Of a stretch of DNA of 6,901 nt, positions 1-6,429 are shown in pieces. The stretch's first letter is position 1, and every line of letters starts with the position of its first letter. The translations under genes and the position numbers were made by a program. This DNA comes from Lachnospiraceae bacterium (GTDB lineage: Bacteria; Bacillota; Clostridia; Lachnospirales; Lachnospiraceae), in the NCBI GenBank assembly GCA_017420605.1, contig JAFOIS010000154.1, positions 1 to 6,901 of the forward strand, written 5' to 3'. The notes under the pieces were generated by a model. It was not told the DNA's origin and searched no databases. It worked only from the letters and a program-made list of their open reading frames with translations.

Positions 1-276
1 AAGATTAAGATCCACCTCGGAATAACCGTATTCCGCGATCCGCCGTATGGCGTCGGATACGTCTTCCGGACTTTTTCCGAGTACCTGCGGGATCAGGCAG
101 ATCGTATCGTTATTATCCGGCGCAATATCCCTTACTTCTTTTTCCTGGAATGAATGGGTCGCACAGGCCGTAAGGAACGGGGAAATGTATGCATCCGCAC
201 CTCCGAACACAGCGGCGTGCGCATTTCTGAACACAAAGCCGGTGATTCCTTCCATCGGCGCTGCATAAAAAAGCAT
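1..276 (-). CDS. tRNA-dihydrouridine synthase, N-terminal 92 codons (partial)
   Basis: Dus enzymes are FMN-dependent and reduce specific uridines of tRNA to dihydrouridine, using NADPH. The visible protein begins MLFYAAPMEGITGFVFRNAH. The APMEGIT segment is the Dus signature that forms the start of the flavin-binding TIM barrel. Further on come an FGG.D.YISPF segment, a LIPQVLG strand, and at the left edge a YSEVDLNL strand. In this family that strand is followed by a Gly-Cys-Pro motif, which lies outside the window. The ATG at 276-274 is chosen because residues before APMEG are expected and an AAGGGG-like ribosome site lies about ten bases upstream, inside the preceding gene. The start overlaps the TGA of the oxidoreductase gene by one base (TGATG), which suggests translational coupling. 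The catalytic cysteine and the C-terminal RNA-binding region are not visible, so the DusA/B/C class is not assigned. Confidence 0.9.
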   Translation of the reverse strand, partial: MLFYAAPMEGITGFVFRNAHAAVFGGADAYISPFLTACATHSFQEKEVRDIAPDNNDTICLIPQVLGKSPEDVSDAIRRIAEYGYSEVDLNL

Positions 277-1399
277 CAGTAGAAATTCCCCTTGAATCCG
301 GTCTCCGGAGGAAGATAGCTGCCGAAATAATCCGCAAACGGGAGTGAAAGGCCTTCGCAGATCTCCCGGATCTCTCGCATCGTATTATCGTTGACGGGTA
401 TACCTTCTGCGAGGATCCGCTCACGTGCTTCCACTTCTTTCTCACCGTGCGTATAGATCCTTTGGGCCCCGTCGGCCTTAGCGGATTCACGGAGACGTTC
501 CAGATAATCCGAGAAGTGTTTTCTTATGCCAGCGGCGTCACCGAAGATAGACGGATCGATCGCCGCGAATCCATGGCAGATCAGACCTCTTCCGCCCTTT
601 CCTGTCGAATCGGACGTCGTGCCCATCGAAAGGATCGATGAAAAGATCTCGCAAAGCATCGCATAGCCGTAGCCTTTATGGCCACCCGTCGTTTCATCGG
701 CACCGCCGACCGGAAGGATACCGCCTCCGCGATGGCCGGCGATATTTCCAAGTACTTCAGAAGCATCTGTCGTAGGATGACCCTTCGCGTCAACAGCCCA
801 GTTGCCCGGCATAGGCTTACCCTTTTTATTATAGACTTCCAGCTTTCCGCGTGTGACGACGGAAGTGCCTGCGTCAAAGAAGAAATCGACAGGATCCGCC
901 GGTACCGCAACGGCGATCGGGTTCGTCCCGAGCATCGCGTCTTTGCCGTGCGTAGGAACGCAGATCGGATTCGTATTTGTGCAGGACATGCCGATCAGGC
1001 CCTTATCGCAGGCCATTTTCGCATAATATCCCGCAATGCCGTAATGATTGGAGTTTCTTCCGTCACGATGCCGATCCCGGACTTCTGTGCTTTTTCGATA
1101 GCGAGTTCCATCGCCTTATGCGCGATCAGCTGCCCCATGCCGTCATGTCCGTCGATCACCGCAGACACAGGTGTTTCAAAGACTGTCTCCGGCTGTGTAT
1201 CGGTATGGATCATACCTGCGCGGATCCCTTTATAATACCGGTAGAGCCGCTGGATCCCGTGGCTCTCGATTCCGTACAGATCGCCGGCCAGAAGAACGTC
1301 GGTGATGACCCACGCGTCTTTGTCATTAAATCCGAGTTTTTGAAATACGTCACAGCCCAGTTTCAGCAGCGTCTCATGATCCCAATGCTGGTAGCCCAT
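276..1399 (-). pseudogene. Ldh_2-family malate/lactate-type dehydrogenase, broken by a -1 frameshift
   Basis: This is an NAD(P)-dependent 2-hydroxyacid (or related ketimine/ureidoglycolate) oxidoreductase of the Ldh_2 family, the group of YbiC, AllD, DlgD and DpkA. Two reading frames together give one complete protein of about 374 residues, close to the family size. The first frame (1399 to about 1061) carries GDLYGIESHGIQRL near residue 39 and VIDGHDGMGQ near 81, and reads correctly to GIGIVT (108-113). It then turns into nonsense and stops at 995-997. The other frame continues RNSNHYGIAGYYAKMACDKG, which contains the catalytic-histidine NHYG motif, then TNTNPICVPTHG, GTNPIAVAVP, GGHKGYGYAM and the end GNFY. 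One base missing between 1059 and 1060 explains everything; inserting it would restore a Val codon. There are no other stops, so this is either a very recent mutation or a sequencing or assembly error. The ATG at 1399 follows AAAGAGG with a 6-base gap. The substrate cannot be told from the sequence. Confidence 0.88.
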
Positions 1400-1440
1400 A
1401 CCGAACCTCTTTTCATTTTATTTCTGGAAATGGAACAAAT

Positions 1441-1472
1441 AAACAGAAAACCGGGATCTCACGATCCCGGTT
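1441..1472 (-). terminator. Intrinsic terminator behind tRNA-Met
   Basis: On the minus strand a perfect stem CCGGGATC / GATCCCGG (1470-1463 with 1458-1451) closes a GTGA tetraloop and is followed by TTTTCTGTTT. The flanking AA/TT can extend the stem to 10 bp. It begins a few bases after the tRNA 3' end. It should end the tRNA transcript and any read-through from purL, and it separates these from the oxidoreductase gene. Confidence 0.93.
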
Positions 1473-1475
1473 CCG

Positions 1476-1549
1476 TAGCGAGAGGGGGACTTGAACCCTC
1501 GACACCGCGGGTATGAACCGCGTGCTCTAGCCAGCTGAGCTACCTCGCC
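1476..1549 (-). tRNA. tRNA-Met(CAU), elongator type
   Basis: The 74-base gene folds as a full cloverleaf. The acceptor stem is GGCGAGG with UCUCGCU (G1.U72 and G7.U66 wobbles), the discriminator is A73, and the D-arm is GCUC/GAGC. The anticodon stem is CGCGG/CCGCG around UUCAUAC, giving anticodon CAU, and the T-loop is UUCAAGU. The anticodon stem lacks the three consecutive G-C pairs (GGG/CCC) of initiator tRNA, and position 1-72 is G.U rather than the C/A mismatch, so this is read as elongator Met. A lysidine-modified tRNA-Ile2 also has CAU in the gene, but the GGCG...CGCUA ends match elongator tRNA-Met of Firmicutes better. CCA is not encoded; the bases after A73 are CGG. The T-stem GAGGG/CCCCC leaves an A50/C64 mismatch. 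Confidence 0.95.
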
Positions 1550-1553
1550 ATGT

Positions 1554-1570
1554 GCGGTCTTTGCGACCGC
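1554..1570 (-). other. Hairpin in the tRNA-Met 5' leader
   Basis: GCGGTC and GACCGC form a perfect 6-bp stem with a GCAAA loop, ending four bases before the tRNA 5' end. The expected transcription start is about seven bases after the -10 box, so the primary transcript would begin at or near the foot of this stem. It has no U-tract, so it is not a purL terminator. A role in protecting the 5' end or in RNase P processing is inference. Confidence 0.7.
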
Positions 1571-1576
1571 TTTCGT

Positions 1577-1606
1577 ATTATAAACATAGAAGAAAGTTCC
1601 TGTCAA
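1577..1606 (-). promoter_or_regulatory. Consensus sigma-70/A promoter for tRNA-Met
   Basis: TTGACA (1606-1601) and TATAAT (1582-1577) are both perfect consensus hexamers on the minus strand, separated by 18 bases. They start nine bases after the purL stop codon, and the predicted start point near 1570 precedes the tRNA by about 20 bases. This is what is expected for a highly expressed stable RNA and shows that the tRNA does not depend on purL transcription. Confidence 0.93.
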
Positions 1607-1614
1607 GAGGATTT

Positions 1615-4600
1615 TCAGCGGAAATAGGAAACCCCCGCCTCAAAGACGCGCATATCCTGTTCGCCGGCGATATTCAGCGCTATGCCGCCGCCGCGCCGTT
1701 CAATGTGCGCCATTTTGCCGAAGATGCGTCCGTCAGGAGACGTGATCCCCTCGATCGCGGCGAACGATCCGTTGATGTTGTATAGGTCATCCATCGTAAC
1801 ATTCCCTTCCGGATCGCAGTATTGCGTCGCGATCTGACCGTTATCCGAGAGATGGCGGATCCATTCCGGCGATGCGACGAACCTTCCTTCCCCGTGCGAA
1901 GCGGGTGTTACATAGACCTCACCCGGCTGCGTGTTTGCAAGCCACGGCGAACGGTTGGATACGATCTTTGTATACACCATTCGCGACACATGACGTCCGA
2001 TCGTATTGAAAGTCAGCGTCGGGGAATCCTCATCCTGCATGCGGATATCGCCGTACGGCACAAGACCGAGCTTGATCAGTGCCTGAAATCCGTTGCAGAT
2101 CCCGAGGATCAGCCCGTCGCGCTGCTTGAGAAGTTCTTCGACAGCCTCAGCGATTTTCGCATTCCGGAAGGCTGCAGCAAAAAACTTCGCGGAGCCTTCA
2201 GGTTCGTCGCCTGCTGAGAATCCGCCCGGGAACATGATGATCTGCGCGTTTCTGATCTCGCGTACGAACTCGTCCGCCGAAGACCGGATGTCCTCTGCAG
2301 ACAGATTCCGGAATACCCTCGCCGATACGGCCGCTCCGGCTCTAACGAACGCTTTTGTAAGATCATATTCGCAGTTCGTACCCGGAAATACCGGGATAAA
2401 TACGCGGGGCTTTGCGATCGCTGTCTGCGCGTGCTGTCTGCCTGTGGCCCTGCAGTACGGCATGGATACTTCCTCTTTCGTTCCTCCCGCAGTGGTATGG
2501 AATACCGGCTCCAGGGTCGACGTATACGCGCGCATCATTTCCCCGGCCTCCGTACGTACCCCTTCGATGGTGATACTGCCGTCAGATGCAACGGTTCCGA
2601 TCTCCTCCGCCTTCACGGTAAGACGGCTTACGTCTTCCGGCGAGACCTCTATGAGGATCCCGGCGAATGCGGGCGCAAAAAGAGTTCCGGCTGAAATAGT
2701 TTTATCGAAGGAAACGCCGAGTCCGCTTCCGAATCCCATTTTCGCGCAGGCTGCGGCGATGCCGGAACGTCCGGTCACATAAGCCGCCCGGATACGTCCG
2801 TTCAGCATATCCTCATGCAGAGACGTATATGCGGAAGCGATCGTGCTGAAATCCGGCATCCCGTCGCTGTCCGCCGCGGCTCCGATGAAGAGGATCCGGT
2901 CGTTTTCCTTCTTCAGTTCGGGTGTGATCACTTCCGGATATCTGGCCGTATCGACCGCGAAAGAAACAAGCGTCGGCGCTACGTCGATCTTTTCAAACGT
3001 TCCGGACATCGAATCCTTCCCGCCGATGGACGGCAGACCGTAACCGATCTGCGCCGCATACGCTCCGAGAAGCGCGGAGAATGGCTGGCTCCAGCGATAC
3101 GGATCTGAAGTCATGCGCCGGAAGTATTCCTGGAACGTAAAACGGATCTTATGCATATCGCCGCCGGCAGAGACGATCTTCGCGATGGATTCCGTGACCG
3201 CCCATGCGGCGCCGTGGAACGGACTCCAGCTCGACAGGTAGGGATCGAATCCGCAGCTCATCATGCTGACGGTCTTTGTCTCGCCCTTTTCCACTGGGAT
3301 CTTCGCTACCATCGTCTGCGTTTCGGTAAACTGCCTGACGCCTCCGTACGGCATAAGAACAGATCCCGCGCCGATCGAACTGTCGAACATTTCCACAAGG
3401 CCGCGCTGCGAACAGACATTGAGGTCAGAAAGCACGGAAAGAAGCATCTCCTTCGGATCGGAGACGCTGTCGGCCTCTTTCCATCCGTCTTTCGCAAACA
3501 CGACGCCATCCCGGAAAGGAGATCCCCCGGCATCGGGCATATCGACGGCGATCGAAGTTTCCTGATGTGCGCCGTTCGTATTCATGAATGCGCGCGAGAG
3601 GCGTACGATCGTCTTTCCGCGCCAGGTCATCGTCAGATAGGGTTCTTCGGTCACAACGGCAACCACAGTCGACTCCAGATTTTCTTCCGAAGCGTACCTG
3701 CAGAACTCTTCGCAGTCTTCCGGTGCCACGACGACGGCCATACGTTCCTGCGATTCCGAGATCGCGATCTCCGTACCGTCAAGACCGGCATATTTTTTCG
3801 GGACCTTGTCGAGATCGATCATGAGGCCGTCTGCCAGCTCTCCGATCGCCACGGATACCCCGCCGGCACCGAAATCATTGCATTTGCGGATGAGTCTGCT
3901 GACTTCTTCCCGCCGGAAAAGACGCTGCAGCTTCCTTTCCGTCGGAGCGTTGCCCTTCTGCACCTCCGCGCCGCATACTTCGATGGACGCCTCGGTATGG
4001 ACCTTGGAAGAACCGGTAGCTCCGCCGATACCGTCGCGTCCGGTCTCGCCGCCGAGCAGGACGATGATATCGCCGGGCCGCGCGTCTTCCCGCCGCACCG
4101 CTCTCCTGGGAGCCGCTCCGAGGACCGCCCCGATCTCCATGCGCTTTGCCACATATCCCGGATGATAGAATTCCTTCACGTATCCGGTAGCAAGACCGAT
4201 CTGGTTTCCATAGGAACTGTAGCCGTGCGCCGCTTCGCGTACAAGTTTTTTCTGCGGCAGTTTTCCATGCAGCGTTTCCTTCATCGGACGTGTAGGATCC
4301 CCTGCGCCGGTAACGCGCATCGCCTGATATACGTAGGTACGTCCCGAAAGCGGATCGCGGATCGCCCCGCCGAGGCAGGTCGCCGCGCCGCCGAACGGTT
4401 CGATCTCCGTCGGATGATTGTGCGTTTCGTTTTTGAAGTTAAGAAGCCACTCTTCTTCAACGCCGTTTACGTCGACCGGAATGATGATGCTGCAGGCATT
4501 GATCTCATCGGATTCTTCCTGATCCGTAAGCTTTCCTTCGGCTTTCAGGCGTTTCGCGGCCGCGAGCGCGAGGTCCATCAGGCATACGAATTTATCGCTC

Positions 4601-5403
4601 CTTCCTGCGTACAGTCTGTCACGGGACGCAAGATAATCGCGGAACGTTTCCTCCATTCTGGCACGATATGCGCCGTCATCGAAAACAACTTCCTTCAGTT
4701 CGGTAAGGAACGTCGTATGACGGCAGTGATCCGACCAGTATGTGTCCAGTACACGGATCTCGGTCACGGTCGGATCCCGACGGACCTCATCACGGAAATG
4801 ATCGCGGATAAAACACAGATCGGCGTACGTCATGGCAAGGCCGAGGCTGTCGTAAAGCTTACGGAATTCCGCGTCCGGCATTGTCCGAAAGCCCGTAAAG
4901 CTTTCGACGTCTTCCGGCTCCGGGAATACCTGCTCCAGTGTATCCGGAAGCGCTTCTTCGGCGATCCTGCTGTCGACCGGATTGATGACAAGGCTCTGCA
5001 CGGCGGCGAATTCTTCGTCCGTTACGGATCCTCCGACAATATACGTCGTCGCATAGCGGATCAGCGGATGCGCCGTTTCCTCGAGAAGGCGTATGCTCTG
5101 TACGGCGGAATCCGCGCGCTGGTCGAACTGGCCGGGAAGGTATTCGACGGAAAATACGCGGGCATCGGCGGGAACGTCGACAACGTCACGGAATACCGTA
5201 TCGAGCGGCGGTTCCGAAAAAACCGTCCGCAGCGCTTTTTCAAAGGTCTCATCTGACAGACCTTCCACATCATAACGGTACAGCACGCGGACATAACATA
5301 CGTTCTTAAGCCCGAGGTACCCTCTTATCTCATGCAGAAGTCCCTTCGCTTCGATCGCGTATTCCGGTTTCTTCTCAATGTAGACACGTTTTACGTCAGC
5401 CAC
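1615..5403 (-). CDS. purL: Phosphoribosylformylglycinamidine synthase, single-chain PurL with fused glutaminase
   Basis: This cytosolic enzyme carries out the fourth step of de novo purine synthesis: FGAR + ATP + glutamine give FGAM + ADP + Pi + glutamate. The 1262 residues contain every part of the large PurL. Residues 1-150 form the PurS-like N-terminal domain. A linker follows with DTYWSDHCRHTTF (220-232). The first ATP/substrate domain has FKNETHNHPTEIEPFGGA (323-340), GATGSSKVHTEAS (461-473) and CNDFGAGGVSVAIGELADG (508-526). The second synthase half runs from about 650 to 970. The class I glutaminase domain starts near 1000: PVFPGTNCEYD (1004-1014), MFPGGFSAGDE, GICNGFQ with nucleophile Cys1103, and SHGEGRF with His1170 and Glu1172 completing the triad. 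Length and the end KMAHIERR...VFEAGVSYFR fit the clostridial 'clade II' form (about 1250 residues) rather than the separate PurL/PurQ/PurS of Bacillus. The start is GTG, fixed by AAAGGAG. No other pur gene lies nearby. Confidence 0.98.
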   Translation of the reverse strand: MADVKRVYIEKKPEYAIEAKGLLHEIRGYLGLKNVCYVRVLYRYDVEGLSDETFEKALRTVFSEPPLDTVFRDVVDVPADARVFSVEYLPGQFDQRADSAVQSIRLLEETAHPLIRYATTYIVGGSVTDEEFAAVQSLVINPVDSRIAEEALPDTLEQVFPEPEDVESFTGFRTMPDAEFRKLYDSLGLAMTYADLCFIRDHFRDEVRRDPTVTEIRVLDTYWSDHCRHTTFLTELKEVVFDDGAYRARMEETFRDYLASRDRLYAGRSDKFVCLMDLALAAAKRLKAEGKLTDQEESDEINACSIIIPVDVNGVEEEWLLNFKNETHNHPTEIEPFGGAATCLGGAIRDPLSGRTYVYQAMRVTGAGDPTRPMKETLHGKLPQKKLVREAAHGYSSYGNQIGLATGYVKEFYHPGYVAKRMEIGAVLGAAPRRAVRREDARPGDIIVLLGGETGRDGIGGATGSSKVHTEASIEVCGAEVQKGNAPTERKLQRLFRREEVSRLIRKCNDFGAGGVSVAIGELADGLMIDLDKVPKKYAGLDGTEIAISESQERMAVVVAPEDCEEFCRYASEENLESTVVAVVTEEPYLTMTWRGKTIVRLSRAFMNTNGAHQETSIAVDMPDAGGSPFRDGVVFAKDGWKEADSVSDPKEMLLSVLSDLNVCSQRGLVEMFDSSIGAGSVLMPYGGVRQFTETQTMVAKIPVEKGETKTVSMMSCGFDPYLSSWSPFHGAAWAVTESIAKIVSAGGDMHKIRFTFQEYFRRMTSDPYRWSQPFSALLGAYAAQIGYGLPSIGGKDSMSGTFEKIDVAPTLVSFAVDTARYPEVITPELKKENDRILFIGAAADSDGMPDFSTIASAYTSLHEDMLNGRIRAAYVTGRSGIAAACAKMGFGSGLGVSFDKTISAGTLFAPAFAGILIEVSPEDVSRLTVKAEEIGTVASDGSITIEGVRTEAGEMMRAYTSTLEPVFHTTAGGTKEEVSMPYCRATGRQHAQTAIAKPRVFIPVFPGTNCEYDLTKAFVRAGAAVSARVFRNLSAEDIRSSADEFVREIRNAQIIMFPGGFSAGDEPEGSAKFFAAAFRNAKIAEAVEELLKQRDGLILGICNGFQALIKLGLVPYGDIRMQDEDSPTLTFNTIGRHVSRMVYTKIVSNRSPWLANTQPGEVYVTPASHGEGRFVASPEWIRHLSDNGQIATQYCDPEGNVTMDDLYNINGSFAAIEGITSPDGRIFGKMAHIERRGGGIALNIAGEQDMRVFEAGVSYFR

Positions 5404-5409
5404 GTCATT

Positions 5410-5416
5410 CTCCTTT
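5410..5416 (-). promoter_or_regulatory. Ribosome binding site that sets the purL GTG start
   Basis: AAAGGAG on the minus strand lies six bases before GTG at 5403. A nearby ATG (5408-5406) is only one base from the site and out of frame: it reads five codons into a stop. Spacing and frame both favour the GTG start. Confidence 0.88.
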
Positions 5417-5428
5417 GCAATACAGAAT

Positions 5429-5438
5429 CTTACGTAAG
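5429..5438. repeat. Short perfect palindrome upstream of purL
   Basis: CTTACGTAAG is a perfect 10-base inverted repeat without spacer, 12 bases upstream of the purL ribosome site. No convincing -10/-35 pair was found next to it. It could be an operator half of some regulator, but it does not resemble the Bacillus PurR box and may be chance. Confidence 0.35.
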
Positions 5439-5444
5439 TTGCTT

Positions 5445-5472
5445 AAAAAGGCGTCCGGAAGCGGGCGCCCTT
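5445..5472 (-). terminator. Probable terminator after the GTPase-DUF1980 gene
   Basis: Just past the TAA stop at 5476, the minus strand can pair AAGGGCG with CGCCTTT (one G.U) across a 12-14-base loop that itself contains a TCCGGA palindrome, followed by a run of five T. Outer CTTAA/TTAAG bases can extend the stem and absorb part of the U-run, so strength is uncertain. It probably separates the metal-related genes from purL, although some read-through into purL is possible because no good separate purL promoter was seen. Confidence 0.6.
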
Positions 5473-5475
5473 AAG

Positions 5476-6417
5476 TTATGTGAAATAAACGAGACGGTCC
5501 TGCGGCTTGGCCGCGGGCACGACAGCGTCCGCCGTAATGACCGGGCCGGGCGCGGTATAAAGATCATTTGCTTCTACTGTGAGAATACCGCTGATATTAA
5601 CAAATCCCATGTTCGGGAGTTTGGCGCATTCAGCGTAACGGACAACGACGCCTACGTACTGGATATCCGCTTCACAGCAGGTCATCGCATAACGGCCGGC
5701 ATAGAAAAAGCCCCGCGGCATATCTTTGTCGCGGTAGGCCATCGCCTTGAAATTGATCCGCTTGCCGGCATATTTCGTCGGATTTTCCATGACGTCGAGA
5801 TAAAAGATCCCGAAATCCGTGTCTTCTAGCGTGATCTCCGGCGCATTGGCGTTGTACGGAAGATCGTCTTCGACTTCGTCGTCATTCACGCCGTCTTTAT
5901 TCTCATATACGACCTGTACGCGTCCGTTTGCCGCCTTCATGGCGCGGCGGATCGAACTCTTCTTTGTATTGGCATCGCAGCGGTTCACGATCACAACGTC
6001 TGAAAACTTGACATGGCTCATCAGAAGCGACCGCATATTCCGAAGATACATATCGAACGTGTCGGCATTGATGACCGTGAACATCTGCACGAGCGGCCAG
6101 CTTTTTGGAAGAGCGCGCCCCAGCGCTTCGATATCCCACATGCCGTTATACTCGATAAAAGCCCGTTCCGGACGGTAGCGCTTCTGAAGTTCCTTGAAAT
6201 ACAGCGGCGTCAGCGTATCCTGCTCCTCTACGGTAACGAGCGTCGTGTTCGCCTCTTTCAGAAGTTTCTGCGGATACTCCAGTTCCCCTTCTTCACAGAC
6301 GATGAGCAGCGTCTTCTGGCCGTCCATAAAGTCTCTGTCTGCAAGTATATCGAGGAAAAACCGGGTTTTTCCGGCTTCCAGAAAACCTGTCGCAATATAT
6401 ACCGGTATATCAGCCAT
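5476..6417 (-). CDS. COG0523/CobW-like GTPase fused to a DUF1980 (TIGR03943) domain
   Basis: The 313-residue protein has two parts. Residues 1-170 are a G3E-type P-loop domain: TGFLEAGKTRFF holds the Walker A motif (11-18), IEYNGMW near 88-94 sits where the family has its ExTG segment, and VNRCD (144-148) is the NKxD-type guanine specificity motif. From about 204 to 283 the sequence (FYLDVMENPTKYAGK, GRYAMTCCEADIQYVGV, VNISGIL) resembles the soluble tail of DUF1980/TIGR03943 proteins such as YcgQ, including the TCC.AD core (246-251). No membrane helices or signal peptide are seen. COG0523 proteins are metal chaperones or insertases, many zinc-linked. The CxCC metal motif normally found between Walker A and B is absent; the region has VCEEGELEY (40-48) instead. 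The start follows AGGAG with a 6-base gap, 12 bases after the preceding COG0523 gene, so the two are probably cotranscribed. The exact function is unknown. Confidence 0.85.
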   Translation of the reverse strand: MADIPVYIATGFLEAGKTRFFLDILADRDFMDGQKTLLIVCEEGELEYPQKLLKEANTTLVTVEEQDTLTPLYFKELQKRYRPERAFIEYNGMWDIEALGRALPKSWPLVQMFTVINADTFDMYLRNMRSLLMSHVKFSDVVIVNRCDANTKKSSIRRAMKAANGRVQVVYENKDGVNDDEVEDDLPYNANAPEITLEDTDFGIFYLDVMENPTKYAGKRINFKAMAYRDKDMPRGFFYAGRYAMTCCEADIQYVGVVVRYAECAKLPNMGFVNISGILTVEANDLYTAPGPVITADAVVPAAKPQDRLVYFT

Positions 6418-6429
6418 AGATCACTCCTG

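Noticed and set aside
113..490. 125-codon minus-strand frame across the dus/oxidoreductase junction
   Set aside because: It overlaps two well-supported genes in another frame and shows no recognisable protein motif.
995..1016. Two separate genes instead of one broken oxidoreductase
   Set aside because: The second frame is already homologous to the family upstream of its first Met (RNSNHYGIAGYYA), and no ribosome site precedes that Met.
1415..1443. Possible promoter (TTTATT...TAAAAT) for the oxidoreductase gene
   Set aside because: The -35 match is poor, and the predicted start near 1408 would fall inside the AGAGG ribosome site, leaving the message without it.
3151..5256. A 701-codon open frame on the plus strand, opposite purL
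   Set aside because: It is in exact codon register with purL, so its stops would require TTA, CTA or TCA codons in purL, which this gene largely avoids. The translation is rich in Arg/His/Phe with no recognisable domain, while purL on the other strand is complete and unmistakable.
5419..5447. Possible promoter (TTTAAG...TGTATT) for purL
   Set aside because: Both boxes are weak and the start point would fall within or after the AAAGGAG site.
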